Both the position numbers and the translations under genes were made by a program. Positions 45,181 through 54,869 of a DNA stretch of 64,000 nucleotides are shown in pieces. How positions within the stretch are numbered: the first letter of the stretch is position 1; each line of letters begins with the position of its first letter. The DNA is taken from the NCBI RefSeq assembly GCF_003591005.1, contig NZ_QYYD01000003.1, positions 186,001 through 250,000 of the forward strand. The letters are read 5' to 3'. Source of the stretch: Rhodopseudomonas palustris. Its GTDB lineage: Bacteria; Pseudomonadota; Alphaproteobacteria; Rhizobiales; Xanthobacteraceae. The notes beneath the pieces were generated by a model, which made no database searches, was not told the DNA's origin, and worked only from the letters and a program-made list of their open reading frames with translations.

Positions 45181-46827
45181 ATGAATCAAGCTCTCACATC
45201 CAAACGGATCACCCTGGGCGAGGGTGGTCTTACGCTCGTATTCACCTTGAGCACAGTGCTGTGCATCTACGCGACGATCTTCGCCAAGGATGCGCCGTTC
45301 GCCTTCCATGCCGCCCTCGGCGCTGCCTTCAGCGCCTGGGCCGTGTTCGCGATCATCACCCGCTACAGCCGCCGTACCGGGCTGCCGCCGCAAGAAATCA
45401 ACGGCGTGCCGAACTACAATCTCGGCCCGATCAAGTTTCTGTCGTTCATGGCGATGTTCTGGGGCATCGCCGGTTTCACGGCGGGCCTCTACATCGCGCT
45501 GGAGCTGGCGTATCCCGGCCTCAACGTCGCCCAGTGGGTGAATTTCGGCCGGCTGCGGCCGCTGCACACCTCCGCGGTGGTGTTCGCCTTCGGCGGTAAC
45601 GTGTTGCTCGCGACCTCCTTTTACGTCGTGCAGCGAACCACGCGGGCGCGCCTCGCCGGCGACCTCGCGCCATGGTTCGTCGCGATCGGCTACAACTTCT
45701 TCATCGTGATTGCGGGCACCGGCTATCTGCTCGGCGTCACCCAGTCGAAGGAATACGCCGAACCCGAATGGTACGCGGACCTCTGGCTGACGATCGTCTG
45801 GGTCACTTATCTGTTGATCTTCGTCGCGACCTTGATGAAGCGCAAAGAGCCGCACATCTACGTCGCGAACTGGTTCTATCTCGCCTTCATCCTGACCATC
45901 GCGGTGCTGCATCTCGGCAACAACCCGACGCTGCCGGTGTCGCTGCTCGGCTCCAAGTCCTACATCGCCTGGGCCGGCGTGCAGGACGCAATGTTCCAAT
46001 GGTGGTACGGCCATAACGCGGTCGGCTTCTTCCTGACCGCCGGCTTCCTGGCCATCATGTACTACTTCATCCCGAAGCGGGCGGAGCGGCCGGTCTATTC
46101 CTACCGGCTGTCGATCATCCACTTCTGGGCGCTGATCTTCCTGTACATCTGGGCAGGCCCGCATCACCTGCACTACACCGCGCTGCCGGACTGGACACAG
46201 ACGCTCGGCATGACGTTCTCGATCATGCTGTGGATGCCCTCCTGGGGCGGCATGATCAACGGCCTGATGACGCTGTCGGGCGCCTGGGACAAGCTGCGTA
46301 CCGACCCGGTGCTGCGCATGATGGTGGTGTCGGTCGCGTTCTACGGCATGTCGACCTTCGAAGGCCCGATGATGGCCATCAAGGCAGTCAACTCGCTCAG
46401 CCACTACACAGACTGGACCGTCGGCCACGTGCACTCCGGTGCGCTCGGCTGGGTCGGCTTCGTCTCCTTCGGCGCGCTGTACTGCCTGGTGCCGTGGGTG
46501 TGGGGCCGCAAGCAGCTCTACAGCCTGCGCCTCGTCAACTGGCACTTCTGGATCGCGACCCTCGGCATCGTTCTCTACATCTCGGCGATGTGGGTGTCGG
46601 GAATTCTGCAGGGGCTGATGTGGCGCGCCTACACCTCGCTCGGCTTCCTCGAATACTCGTTCATCGAATCCGTCGAGGCGATGCATCCCTTCTATGCGAT
46701 CCGCGCCGCGGGTGGCGGGCTGTTCCTGATCGGCGCTCTGATCATGGCCTACAATCTGTGGATGACGGTTCGGGTCGGTGAATCGTCGGAGGCCCAGCCG
46801 CGCGTCGCCCTGCAGGCCGCCGAGTAA
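45181..46827 (+). CDS. ccoN: cbb3-type cytochrome c oxidase subunit I
   Basis: A 548-residue integral membrane subunit holding the heme b and the heme b3-CuB centre. About 12 helices are visible. Histidine ligands appear in [17 protein letters not shown], in the [15 protein letters not shown] helix near 277, the [14 protein letters not shown] pair near 323 and [21 protein letters not shown] near 405-423. It reduces O2 with high affinity. It is the first gene of ccoNOQP and lies behind a FixK/FNR box. Confidence 0.98.
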   Translation: MNQALTSKRITLGEGGLTLVFTLSTVLCIYATIFAKDAPFAFHAALGAAFSAWAVFAIITRYSRRTGLPPQEINGVPNYNLGPIKFLSFMAMFWGIAGFTAGLYIALELAYPGLNVAQWVNFGRLRPLHTSAVVFAFGGNVLLATSFYVVQRTTRARLAGDLAPWFVAIGYNFFIVIAGTGYLLGVTQSKEYAEPEWYADLWLTIVWVTYLLIFVATLMKRKEPHIYVANWFYLAFILTIAVLHLGNNPTLPVSLLGSKSYIAWAGVQDAMFQWWYGHNAVGFFLTAGFLAIMYYFIPKRAERPVYSYRLSIIHFWALIFLYIWAGPHHLHYTALPDWTQTLGMTFSIMLWMPSWGGMINGLMTLSGAWDKLRTDPVLRMMVVSVAFYGMSTFEGPMMAIKAVNSLSHYTDWTVGHVHSGALGWVGFVSFGALYCLVPWVWGRKQLYSLRLVNWHFWIATLGIVLYISAMWVSGILQGLMWRAYTSLGFLEYSFIESVEAMHPFYAIRAAGGGLFLIGALIMAYNLWMTVRVGESSEAQPRVALQAAE

Positions 46828-46838
46828 GGAATAGGTCG

Positions 46839-47573
46839 ATGTCTTTCTGGAATCGTCACAAGATCTTCGAGACGAACTCGATCGTCCTGATCGTGGGTAT
46901 TCTCCTCGTCATCGCGGTCGGCGGCCTGGTCGAGATCACGCCGCTGTTCTACCTCAAGAGCACGATCGAGAAGGTGGACGGGGTTCGTCCCTACACGCCG
47001 CTCGAACTCGCCGGCCGCAACGTCTACATCCGCGAGGGCTGCTATCTGTGCCACTCGCAGATGATCCGTCCGCTGCGCGACGAGATCGAACGCTACGGCC
47101 ACTACTCGCTGGCGGCGGAGTCGATGTACGACCATCCGTTCCAGTGGGGCTCCAAGCGCACCGGTCCGGACCTCGCCCGGGTCGGAGGCAAGTACTCCGA
47201 CGACTGGCACGTCGCGCATCTGAAGAACCCGCGCTCGATCGTGCCGCAGTCGGTGATGCCGAGCTACGCGTTCCTGGCCGACAACAAGGTCGACCCGTCG
47301 AGCATCGCCGACCATCTGCGCACCAACCGGACGCTGGGGGTGCCCTACACCGACGACGACGTCGCCAAGGCCGCGGAGGATCTGAAGACCCAGATCGACC
47401 CGGACAGCGCCGATGCCGCCGATCTGCTCAAGCGCTACCCGAAAGCGGTCGTCCGCAACTTCGACGGCCAGGGCGGCGATCCCACCGAACTCGACGCGCT
47501 GGTCGCCTATCTGCAGATGCTCGGCACGCTCGTCGACTTCAAGCTCTACAACGAAAAAGCCAATCTGCGCTGA
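46839..47573 (+). CDS. ccoO: cbb3-type cytochrome c oxidase subunit II (mono-heme)
   Basis: A 244-residue membrane-anchored cytochrome c. One N-terminal helix ([20 protein letters not shown]) is followed by the periplasmic domain with heme motif CYLCHSQM near residue 68 and the axial Met probably in SVMPSYAFL. It passes electrons from CcoP to CcoN. It starts 11 bp behind ccoN. Confidence 0.97.
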   Translation: MSFWNRHKIFETNSIVLIVGILLVIAVGGLVEITPLFYLKSTIEKVDGVRPYTPLELAGRNVYIREGCYLCHSQMIRPLRDEIERYGHYSLAAESMYDHPFQWGSKRTGPDLARVGGKYSDDWHVAHLKNPRSIVPQSVMPSYAFLADNKVDPSSIADHLRTNRTLGVPYTDDDVAKAAEDLKTQIDPDSADAADLLKRYPKAVVRNFDGQGGDPTELDALVAYLQMLGTLVDFKLYNEKANLR

Positions 47574-47582
47574 GGCCGGGAC

Positions 47583-47747
47583 ATGAAAGCGATCATCTCA
47601 GTCGAGAACATCGTATCCAGCTTCGTCACCGTATGGTGGACGCCGCTGTTCATGGTGATCTTCTTCGCCATCGTCGCCTACGCGCTGTGGCCGAAAAACA
47701 AGACGGCTTTCGACGACGCCGCGCGCATGCCGCTGCGAGAGGACTGA
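47583..47747 (+). CDS. ccoQ: cbb3-type oxidase small subunit CcoQ
   Basis: A 54-residue ORF between ccoO and ccoP. It has one hydrophobic helix (TPLFMVIFFAIVAYALW) followed by PKNKTAFDDAARMPLRED, the exact CcoQ/FixQ tail pattern. CcoQ stabilises the CcoP-CcoN contact. It starts 9 bp after ccoO and ends 6 bp before ccoP. Confidence 0.93.
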   Translation: MKAIISVENIVSSFVTVWWTPLFMVIFFAIVAYALWPKNKTAFDDAARMPLRED

Positions 47748-47753
47748 ATCACC

Positions 47754-48635
47754 ATGGCTGACCACGCACATCACGCCGAGATCGACAAGGTCACCGGCAC
47801 CAGCACGACCGGCCATGAGTGGGACGGGATCAAGGAGCTGAACACGCCGCTGCCGCGGTGGTGGATCTGGACCTTCTACGCCACCATCGTCTGGTCGATC
47901 GGCTACTTCGTCGTCTACCCGGCCTGGCCGCTGGTGGACGGCTACACCAAGGGCCTGTTCGGCTATTCGTCCCGCGCAGAACTCGCCGTCGACCTCGCCA
48001 ACCTCGACAAGGTGCGCGGCGACAAGATGGCGGCGCTGGCCGCCGCGCCGCTCGCCGAAATCGAGAAGGATCCGGCGCTGCTGGCGCTGGCCCGCGCCAA
48101 GGGCAAGGTGGTGTTCGGCGACAATTGCGCCGCCTGCCACGGCTCCGGCGCCGCCGGCGCCAAGGGCTATCCGAACCTCAACGACGACGATTGGTTGTGG
48201 GGCGGGTCGCTCGAACAGATCGAGCAGACCATCAAGTTCGGTGCCCGCTCCGGCAATGACGAAGGTCACATGGGCAACATGCCGGCGTTCGGCAAAGACG
48301 GCCTGCTGACCAAGGAGCAGATCGTCACGGTTGCCAACTACGTGCGGTCGCTGTCGGGTCTGTCGACCCGTCCCGGCACTGACCTCGCGGCCGGCAAGCA
48401 GATCTTCGCCGACAACTGCTCGTCCTGCCACGGCGACGAAGCCAAGGGCAATCCCGAACTCGGCGCCCCCAACCTGACGGATCGGATCTGGCTGTACGGA
48501 TCGGATGAAGCCACCATGGTCGAGACGCTGACCAACGGCCGCGGCGGCGTGATGCCGGCCTGGGCAGGGCGCCTCGACCCCGCCACCATCAAGGCGATGG
48601 CGGTGTACGTGCACTCGCTGGGCGGCGGCAAGTAG
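47754..48635 (+). CDS. ccoP: cbb3-type cytochrome c oxidase subunit III (di-heme)
   Basis: A 293-residue membrane-anchored di-heme cytochrome c. After an N-terminal TM helix (WWIWTFYATIVWSIGYFVVYPAWP) there are two heme motifs, NCAACHGSG near 123 and NCSSCHGDE near 222, with axial Met in MGNMPAF and VMPAWAG. It takes electrons from soluble cytochrome c. It is the last gene of ccoNOQP; an inverted-repeat hairpin follows. Confidence 0.97.
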   Translation: MADHAHHAEIDKVTGTSTTGHEWDGIKELNTPLPRWWIWTFYATIVWSIGYFVVYPAWPLVDGYTKGLFGYSSRAELAVDLANLDKVRGDKMAALAAAPLAEIEKDPALLALARAKGKVVFGDNCAACHGSGAAGAKGYPNLNDDDWLWGGSLEQIEQTIKFGARSGNDEGHMGNMPAFGKDGLLTKEQIVTVANYVRSLSGLSTRPGTDLAAGKQIFADNCSSCHGDEAKGNPELGAPNLTDRIWLYGSDEATMVETLTNGRGGVMPAWAGRLDPATIKAMAVYVHSLGGGK

Positions 48636-48654
48636 CCGCCTCCTTTCGGGACGG

Positions 48655-48683
48655 ACTCTCGGGTGGCGGGGGCGCCCGAGAGT
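48655..48683 (+). terminator. Hairpin between ccoP and ccoG
   Basis: ACTCTCGGG (48655-48663) and CCCGAGAGT (48675-48683) form a perfect nine-base-pair stem with an 11-base loop. No T-run follows, so it may be a partial terminator or an RNA stability hairpin that lowers expression of the assembly genes relative to the oxidase subunits. Confidence 0.5.
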
Positions 48684-48702
48684 GCGGCCCCGAAACAAGA
48701 CC

Positions 48703-50217
48703 ATGCGGAACGAGCCGATGCTCGACGAATCAACGACAAGAACGAGCCCCGAAATGAACAAGCCGCTGCGCCAGGCCGATTTTGCTCCCGTCGAAGACGA
48801 TGACGGGCCCCTGTATGCGGCGGGCAAGAAGATCTACCAGCAGAGCGTCACCGGCCCGTTCCGCCGCACCAAGTGGATCCTGATGGCGGTGTGCCTCGGC
48901 ATCTACTACTTCCTGCCCTTCGTGCGCTGGAATCGCGGCCTCGGCGCGCCCGATCAGGCGGTGCTGATCGATCTCGCCAACAACCGGTTCTATTTCTTCT
49001 TCATCGAGCTGTGGCCGCAGGAGGTCTATTACTTCACCGGCCTCCTGATCGTCGCCGCGGTGGCGCTGTTCCTGATGAACGCGCTCGGCGGCCGGGTCTG
49101 GTGCGGCTATCTGTGCCCGCAGACGGTGTGGACCGATCTGTTTTACTCGGTCGAGCGGCTGATCGAAGGCGATCGCCGTGAGCGGATGCGCAAGGCCACT
49201 GAGCCGTGGAGCCTGCAGCGCGGCGCCGAACTGGTGCTCAAGCATTCGATCTGGCTGATGATCGCGTGGTGGACTGGTGGCGCCTGGGTGCTGTACTTCG
49301 CCGACGCGCCGACCCTGATCAAGGAGCTGGTTACCTTCCAGGCGCCGATGGTGGCCTATATCTGGATCGGCATTCTCACCTTCACCACCTATACGCTGGC
49401 CGGCTTCATGCGCGAGCAGGTCTGCGTCTATATGTGCCCGTGGCCGCGCATTCAGGCGGCGCTGACCGACGAATGGGCGCTCAACGTCACCTACAAATAC
49501 GACCGCGGCGAGAAGCGTACCTCGCTCAAGAAGGCCGCAGCGCTGCGCGCCGCCGGCGAGCACGTCGGCGACTGCATCGACTGCAACCAGTGCGTCGCGG
49601 TGTGCCCGACCGGCATCGACATCCGCAATGGCCCGCAGCTCGACTGCATCCAGTGCGGCCTGTGCATCGACGCCTGCGACAATGTGATGACCAAGATCGG
49701 TCGCCCGACCCGGCTGATCGGCTACGACAACGACATCAACATCCACCGCCGGATGGAGGGCAAGCCGGAGGTGTTCAAGCCGCTGCGCGCCCGCACCGTG
49801 GTGTATTCGGCGATCATCGTCGGCATCGGCGCCGTGATGTTGTACGCGCTGATGAACCGCAGCCTGCTCGACCTCAACGTGCTGCACGACCGCAATCCGG
49901 TCGCGGTGCGGCTGAGCGACGGCTCGATCCGCAACGGCTACACCATCCGCTTCCTCAACAAGCGCGGGTTCGACCGCGTCGTCGCGGTCGACGTCGACGG
50001 CCCGCCGAACGCCCGCATCCACGTGGTCGGCGCCGACTCCATCGTGCCCGACCGGCCGATGATCATCCTCGGTCGCGACGCCACCACCGAGCTGCGCGTC
50101 CTGGTGGATTCCAATTCGAATGAAGACATCGCCAAGTCGGTGCCGGTGACGTTCCACGTCACCGATATCGGCCTCGGCGAAGTCGCGTCCGCCAAGGACG
50201 TATTCGTCACGCCCTGA
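48703..50217 (+). CDS. ccoG: Cytochrome c oxidase assembly protein CcoG (iron-sulfur, FixG)
   Basis: A 504-residue membrane protein that acts as a copper reductase in cbb3 assembly. It has five or so TM helices, with GRVWCGYLCPQTVWTDLFY and CVYMCPWPRIQ as conserved membrane cysteine motifs, and two [4Fe-4S] motifs CIDCNQCVAVCPTG and CIQCGLCIDACD. The start is uncertain: GTG 48682, ATG 48703, 48718 and 48754 are all in frame, with MNKPLRQ at 48754 a plausible conserved start. Confidence 0.93.
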   Translation: MRNEPMLDESTTRTSPEMNKPLRQADFAPVEDDDGPLYAAGKKIYQQSVTGPFRRTKWILMAVCLGIYYFLPFVRWNRGLGAPDQAVLIDLANNRFYFFFIELWPQEVYYFTGLLIVAAVALFLMNALGGRVWCGYLCPQTVWTDLFYSVERLIEGDRRERMRKATEPWSLQRGAELVLKHSIWLMIAWWTGGAWVLYFADAPTLIKELVTFQAPMVAYIWIGILTFTTYTLAGFMREQVCVYMCPWPRIQAALTDEWALNVTYKYDRGEKRTSLKKAAALRAAGEHVGDCIDCNQCVAVCPTGIDIRNGPQLDCIQCGLCIDACDNVMTKIGRPTRLIGYDNDINIHRRMEGKPEVFKPLRARTVVYSAIIVGIGAVMLYALMNRSLLDLNVLHDRNPVAVRLSDGSIRNGYTIRFLNKRGFDRVVAVDVDGPPNARIHVVGADSIVPDRPMIILGRDATTELRVLVDSNSNEDIAKSVPVTFHVTDIGLGEVASAKDVFVTP

Positions 50218-50238
50218 GCCGCAGCTGGAGTTGCTATC

Positions 50239-50736
50239 ATGTCCCGTTCGTCCAAGTCTCGCCCGCTCACCGGCAAGGTCGTGCTCGCATCGCTGGTCGC
50301 GTTCTTCGGCGTCGTGTTCGGCGTCAACGGACTGATGATGACGCTGGCGATCAAGACGCTGCCCGGCACCGAGGTCGACAGCGCGTACGCGGCAAGCCTG
50401 GCCTATGAAAACGAGATCTCCGCGGCGCGCGACCAGGAGCAGCGTGGTTGGAAGGTCGATGCCAAGCTGACGCGTGAGCTGGACGGCAAGGCGACGCTGC
50501 AGCTCGAGGCCCGCGACAAGGCCGGTTTGCCGCTGACCGGGCTGGCTTTCACTGGTCGTCTTGAACGGCCTGCCGACAAGCAGTTCGATCGCGAGATCAC
50601 GCTCGCCGAGCTTGGCGGCGGCGTCTATCAGGGCGCTATCACCGATGTTTTGCCGGGGCGCTGGGATCTCGTGCTGGAAGGCGACCAGAACGCCGTCCGC
50701 ATGTTCCTGTCGAAGAACCGCCTGAAGCTGGATTGA
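50239..50736 (+). CDS. ccoH: Nitrogen fixation/cbb3 assembly protein FixH
   Basis: A 165-residue FixH. An N-terminal TM helix (LASLVAFFGVVFGVNGLMMTLAIKTLPG) leads to a periplasmic domain with the FixH marks SAYAASLAYENEISAARDQEQRGWKVDA and GRLERPADKQFDREITLAELGGGVYQGAI. It is needed for cbb3 oxidase assembly. It follows ccoG by 21 bp and is followed by ccoI after 37 bp. Confidence 0.95.
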   Translation: MSRSSKSRPLTGKVVLASLVAFFGVVFGVNGLMMTLAIKTLPGTEVDSAYAASLAYENEISAARDQEQRGWKVDAKLTRELDGKATLQLEARDKAGLPLTGLAFTGRLERPADKQFDREITLAELGGGVYQGAITDVLPGRWDLVLEGDQNAVRMFLSKNRLKLD

Positions 50737-50773
50737 TTGGGGCGCTCGGGGTTCGGGATCAAAGGGTCGCTGC

Positions 50774-52960
50774 ATGTTGATGACGCGGGACTTCTCTCAC
50801 TACGTCAAGGATGTCGATCAAGAGGTCGCGCATCTCGATCTCGCCGTCGAAGGCGTCACCTGCGCCGCCTGTATGGCCAAGATCGAGCGCGGCCTTGCGG
50901 CGATCCCGGACGTGACGCTGGCGCGCGTCAACCTCACCGACCGCCGCCTCGCGGTGGAGTGGAAGAAGGGAGAGCTGGAGCCGGCGCTGTTCATCGATCG
51001 GCTCGCCGAGCTCGGCTACAAGGCCTATCCGTACGAGCCGGTGCGGGCGGAGGTCGAGGAAAGCGAGCGCTCGAAGTTTCTGCTTCGCTGCCTCGGCGTT
51101 GCTTCGTTCGCCACCATGAACGTCATGATGCTGTCGGTGCCGGTGTGGTTCGGCGGCGACCTTTCCCCGGAAGCCCGCGACTTCTTCCACTGGCTGTCGG
51201 CGCTGGTGGTGCTGCCCTGCGCCGCCTATGCGGGCCAGCCGTTCTTCCAGTCGGCCTGGCGGGCGCTCAGCGCCAGAAGCGTCAACATGGACGTGCCGAT
51301 CTCGATCGGCGTCACGCTGGCGCTCGGCATGTCGCTGGTCGAAACCATCAATCACGCCGAGCACACCTATTTCGACGCCGCCATCATGCTGATCGCCTTC
51401 CTGCTGGCGGGCCGCTTCCTCGATCAGAAGATGCGGCAGAAGACCCGCGCGGTCGCCGGCAATCTGGCGGCGCTGAAGGCCGAGACCGCGACCAAATTCG
51501 TCGGTCCCGACGAGATCGCCGAGGTGCCGATCGCAGCAGTGCGCGCTGGCGACATCGTGCTGCTGCGCCCCGGCGAGCGCTGCGCGGTCGATGGCCATGT
51601 CATCGAAGGCCGCTCCGAGATCGACCAGAGCCTGATCACCGGCGAGACTCTCTACGCCAAGGCCGAGCGCGGCACCCAGGTCTATGCCGGCACGCTGAAC
51701 ATCACCGGCACGCTGCGCGTCCGCGTCGCCGCGGCGGCCGAAGGCACGCTGCTGTCGGAGATCACCAGGCTGCTCGACCACGCGCTGCAGGCGCGCTCGC
51801 GCTATGTCCGGCTGGCGGATCGTGCGTCCCAACTCTATGCGCCGGTGGTGCACGCCACTGCGCTGCTCACCGTGATCGGCTGGGTGCTGGCCGGCGCCAG
51901 CTGGCACGATGCCATCGTCACCGGCATCGCGGTGCTGATCATCACCTGTCCGTGCGCGCTCGGCCTCGCGATTCCGGCGGTGCAGACCGTGGCGTCGGGC
52001 GCGATGTTCCGCGCCGGCGTGCTGCTCAATGCCGGCGATGCGATCGAGCGGGCCTCGGCGGTCGATACCGTGGTGTTCGACAAGACCGGCACGCTGACGT
52101 TGCCCGAGCTCGACGTCGTCAACGCTGCCGCCGTGGCCCCCGATGTGTTTCAACTCGCCGGCCGGCTGGCGCTGGCCAGTCATCATCCGGTCGCCGCCGC
52201 GGTGGCGCGCGCCTCGGGCGCCAAGGCGCCGCTGCCCGGCGTCACCGAGGAGCCCGGCCGCGGCGTTCGCGCCATGATCGACGGCGAGGAGCTGCGGCTC
52301 GGCAGCCCGGCGTTCTGCGGTGCGGATTATGAAGCCAATGCAATCCTCAGCGCCGATCCGGAAGTCTCGGTCGTGGCGTTCAGCCGCGGCGAGCAGCGTA
52401 CCGTTTTCGCGGTGCGGCAATTGCTGCGGCCCGATGCCGCCAAGACCATCGACGCGCTGATCAACCGCGGCATCGCAGTCGAGCTGCTGTCCGGCGACCG
52501 CGAGCCGGCGGTGCGCCACGCCGCGGACGCGCTCGGCGTCGGCGCCTGGCGCGCCAGCGTCACCCCGGCCGAGAAGATCGCCCATATCGAGGCGCTGAAG
52601 GCGCAGGGCCGCATCGTGATGATGGTCGGCGACGGCATGAACGACGCGCCGTCGCTCGCCGCCGCGCATGTCTCGATGTCGCCGATCAGCGCCACCCATC
52701 TCAGCCAGGCCACCGCCGATCTGGTGTTTCTCGGCAAGGAGCTGGCGCCGGTCTTGGCCGCGGTCGACTATTCGCGCAAGGCGATGAGCGTGATGCGCGA
52801 GAACCTGACGCTGGCAATCGGCTATAATGTGCTGGCGGTGCCGATCGCGATCGCCGGCTTCGCCACGCCGCTGATCGCCGCGCTGGCGATGTCCGGCTCG
52901 TCGGTGCTGGTGATGCTGAACGCGATGCGCGCTCGTCGCGTTCGCCGAGGAGGCAGGTAG
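50774..52960 (+). CDS. ccoI: Copper-translocating P-type ATPase CcoI (FixI)
   Basis: A 728-residue P1B-type ATPase that supplies copper to CuB of the cbb3 oxidase. The N-terminal metal-binding domain has GVTCAACMAKIERG near 28-41; the membrane copper site is CPCALGLAIP near 395; the phosphorylation motif is DKTGTLT; the ATP-binding site has SHHPVAAAVARASG, GDREPAVRHAADALG and the hinge GDGMNDAPSLA. The last base abuts the ccoS start. Confidence 0.97.
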   Translation: MLMTRDFSHYVKDVDQEVAHLDLAVEGVTCAACMAKIERGLAAIPDVTLARVNLTDRRLAVEWKKGELEPALFIDRLAELGYKAYPYEPVRAEVEESERSKFLLRCLGVASFATMNVMMLSVPVWFGGDLSPEARDFFHWLSALVVLPCAAYAGQPFFQSAWRALSARSVNMDVPISIGVTLALGMSLVETINHAEHTYFDAAIMLIAFLLAGRFLDQKMRQKTRAVAGNLAALKAETATKFVGPDEIAEVPIAAVRAGDIVLLRPGERCAVDGHVIEGRSEIDQSLITGETLYAKAERGTQVYAGTLNITGTLRVRVAAAAEGTLLSEITRLLDHALQARSRYVRLADRASQLYAPVVHATALLTVIGWVLAGASWHDAIVTGIAVLIITCPCALGLAIPAVQTVASGAMFRAGVLLNAGDAIERASAVDTVVFDKTGTLTLPELDVVNAAAVAPDVFQLAGRLALASHHPVAAAVARASGAKAPLPGVTEEPGRGVRAMIDGEELRLGSPAFCGADYEANAILSADPEVSVVAFSRGEQRTVFAVRQLLRPDAAKTIDALINRGIAVELLSGDREPAVRHAADALGVGAWRASVTPAEKIAHIEALKAQGRIVMMVGDGMNDAPSLAAAHVSMSPISATHLSQATADLVFLGKELAPVLAAVDYSRKAMSVMRENLTLAIGYNVLAVPIAIAGFATPLIAALAMSGSSVLVMLNAMRARRVRRGGR

Positions 52961-53128
52961 ATGGAAGTCATGGTGATCCTGGTGCCGCTGGCACTGGTGC
53001 TCGGCCTGCTGGGGCTCGCGGCCTTCCTGTGGTCGCTGAAGAGCGGCCAATACGAAGATCTCGACGGCGCCGCCTGGCGCGCGATTTCCGACGACGACCA
53101 GCCGCCGCCGGTTCCGAAACGAGGCTAG
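52961..53128 (+). CDS. ccoS: cbb3-type oxidase assembly protein CcoS
   Basis: A 55-residue ORF. It has a single TM helix (MVILVPLALVLGLLGLAAFLW) followed by SLKSGQYEDLDGAAWRAISDDDQ, the conserved CcoS signature. CcoS is needed to insert cofactors into CcoN. It starts one base after the ccoI stop. Confidence 0.93.
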   Translation: MEVMVILVPLALVLGLLGLAAFLWSLKSGQYEDLDGAAWRAISDDDQPPPVPKRG

Positions 53129-53140
53129 AGCGAGGCTGCC

Positions 53141-53347
53141 ATGGCACTGCTCACTTATGTCGATCCCGACGCCCTGATCCCGCGGCCCGCGCCGCCCGAG
53201 CCGCGGAGCGATGCACCGCCCGGCAGCGACGACGACATCAAGGAACGCTGGCTGCAGGCACAGCCCTGGCCGTACCGCGTCTTCGCCCGCTGCTACCGCG
53301 CCCTGCGCAAACTGCAGCCGATGTTCCCGCCGATGTCGTGTTGCTGA
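53141..53347 (+). CDS. Small hypothetical protein following ccoS
   Basis: A 68-residue ORF 12 bp behind ccoS in the same direction, with GAGCGAGGCTGCC before ATG. It is rich in Pro and Asp at the N terminus, has a helical centre (DIKERWLQAQPWPYRVFARCYRALRKLQPMF) and ends in PPMSCC. No family is recognised. The operon position and the terminal Cys pair suggest a link with copper handling, but this is only inference. Confidence 0.5.
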   Translation: MALLTYVDPDALIPRPAPPEPRSDAPPGSDDDIKERWLQAQPWPYRVFARCYRALRKLQPMFPPMSCC

Positions 53348-53738
53348 GCGGCGGGCTATCGGTCTCCCATCTTCGCCGCAGCCACCGCGCTCAAGCTTCG
53401 CGGACGAAGAGCCTTCTGCTGGATCGCATGCGGGGCGAGGTTGCGTCGTGCCGATGGCGGCCGGTGTGCGATCAATTCCGTCAGACAACTGGACGCCGCC
53501 CGAGCGGTCCAGGCACTCGCATCCATGTCCTAATCAGGCGCTAGCCGCAGCCTGACTGGCGTTGCCGCATTGCTGCCCGGTCGAGCGGGCATGCGGAGCC
53601 TGGGTGGCACAAGCGAGGCTTCGCGGCTAAGCAGGGTGGCTGCCTGGCCGGCGGCATCGGCCGCAGCGCCTTGAGGCAAGTGTTTCGACCGCCGCGCGGG
53701 CAGGATTCACGCGGGGCGCATCAGGATGAATCGCGATC
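53348..53738. other. Intergenic space between the cbb3 cluster and bioF
   Basis: A 391-bp stretch with no convincing ORF. A strong hairpin is visible at 53565-53596: CCGCA and TGCGG with a nested TGCCCG/CGGGCA stem, 143 bp before the bioF start. It may end the cbb3 transcript or be a leader of the bio operon. No BioR-type box was found. Confidence 0.4.
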
Positions 53739-54869
53739 ATGCATGAGGACTTCGAGGCGGATCTGCGCGGATTGGCGGCGCGGGGGCGGCTGCGGGCGCT
53801 GAAGGCGCGGGCGGGGATCGACTTCACGTCGAACGACTATCTGGGACTTGCCGAGTCCGAGGAGCTCAACCGCGCAGCGGCCGAGGCGGTGGCGCGCGGC
53901 GTGCCGGTGGGGTCGGGCGGCTCGCGGCTGCTGCGCGGCAATCATCCGGAGCACGAGGCGCTGGAAGCCGAAGCCGCGGCGTATTTCAGCGCCGAGACGG
54001 CGCTGTATTTCGGCGGCGGCTTCGTCGCCAATCAGGCGATCTTCTCGACGCTGCCGCAGCGCGGCGATCTTGTCGTCCACGACGAACTGATCCACGCCAG
54101 CGTCCATGAAGGGCTGCGCCGCGGCCGCGCCGAGTTCGTCGGCGTGGCGCACAACGATATCGACGCGTTCGAGAGCACGATCGTGCGCTGGCGCGCGACC
54201 GGCGGCAAGGGGCGGCCGTGGCTGTCGGTCGAGAGCCTGTACAGCATGGACGGCGACAGTCCCGATCTCGACGGCCTGTTCGCCATCGCCGATCGGCACG
54301 ACGCCATGCTGGTGATCGACGAGGCGCATGCCACCGGCGTGCTCGGGCCAAACGGCCGCGGCCTCGCGGCGCGGTTCGAGGGCCGCGCCAACGTCGTCAC
54401 GCTGCACACCTGCGGCAAAGCACTCGGCACGGTCGGCGGCTTCGTCCTGGCGCCGCGTGTGATCCGCGATTTTCTCGTCAACCGCTGCCGGCCCTTCATC
54501 TTCGCCACCGCGCCGTCGCCGCTCACCGCCGCGATCACCCGCGCGGCGATCGAGCTGTCGCGCACCAATCCGGACCGCCGCGAGCGGCTGGCGCGCCTCG
54601 TGGCTTTCGCCGGGCGCGAGTTGCGCCGGACCTGCGGGCTGCAGGCGTCCGGCTCGCACATCGTGCCGGTGGTGATCGGCGCCGATCAGGCGGCGGTCGC
54701 GGTGGCGGCGTCGCTACAGCGGCGCGGCTTCGACATCCGCGCGATCAGGCCGCCGACCGTGCCGGAAGGCACTGCGCGGCTGCGCATCGCGCTGACGGCG
54801 AACGTCGACGAGGCAATCGTCGCGGAATTGTTCGCGGCGCTGGCCGAAGACATGCGGATGGCCGCATGA
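53739..54869 (+). CDS. bioF: 8-amino-7-oxononanoate synthase
   Basis: A 376-residue PLP enzyme that joins pimeloyl-ACP/CoA and alanine in biotin synthesis. Seen: [57 protein letters not shown] with the PLP Asp nearby, [17 protein letters not shown], and [15 protein letters not shown] with the catalytic Lys. It overlaps bioD by ATGA. Confidence 0.96.
   Translation: MHEDFEADLRGLAARGRLRALKARAGIDFTSNDYLGLAESEELNRAAAEAVARGVPVGSGGSRLLRGNHPEHEALEAEAAAYFSAETALYFGGGFVANQAIFSTLPQRGDLVVHDELIHASVHEGLRRGRAEFVGVAHNDIDAFESTIVRWRATGGKGRPWLSVESLYSMDGDSPDLDGLFAIADRHDAMLVIDEAHATGVLGPNGRGLAARFEGRANVVTLHTCGKALGTVGGFVLAPRVIRDFLVNRCRPFIFATAPSPLTAAITRAAIELSRTNPDRRERLARLVAFAGRELRRTCGLQASGSHIVPVVIGADQAAVAVAASLQRRGFDIRAIRPPTVPEGTARLRIALTANVDEAIVAELFAALAEDMRMAA

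Noticed and set aside
50759-53488. A 909-codon open frame antisense to ccoI and ccoS (and similar very long antisense frames at 9357-11942, 48730-50775, 54955-57663, 30882-32222)
   Set aside because: They lie opposite strongly recognisable genes and have His/Arg/Gly-rich, low-complexity translations with no family motif, as expected from GC-rich codon bias.
53551-53602. TGACTGGCG followed downstream by GCCTGGG before bioF, resembling pieces of a ZTP riboswitch
   Set aside because: The required P1 closing pair and the CGGGRAGC joint are missing, and the gene has no purine role. Chance resemblance.
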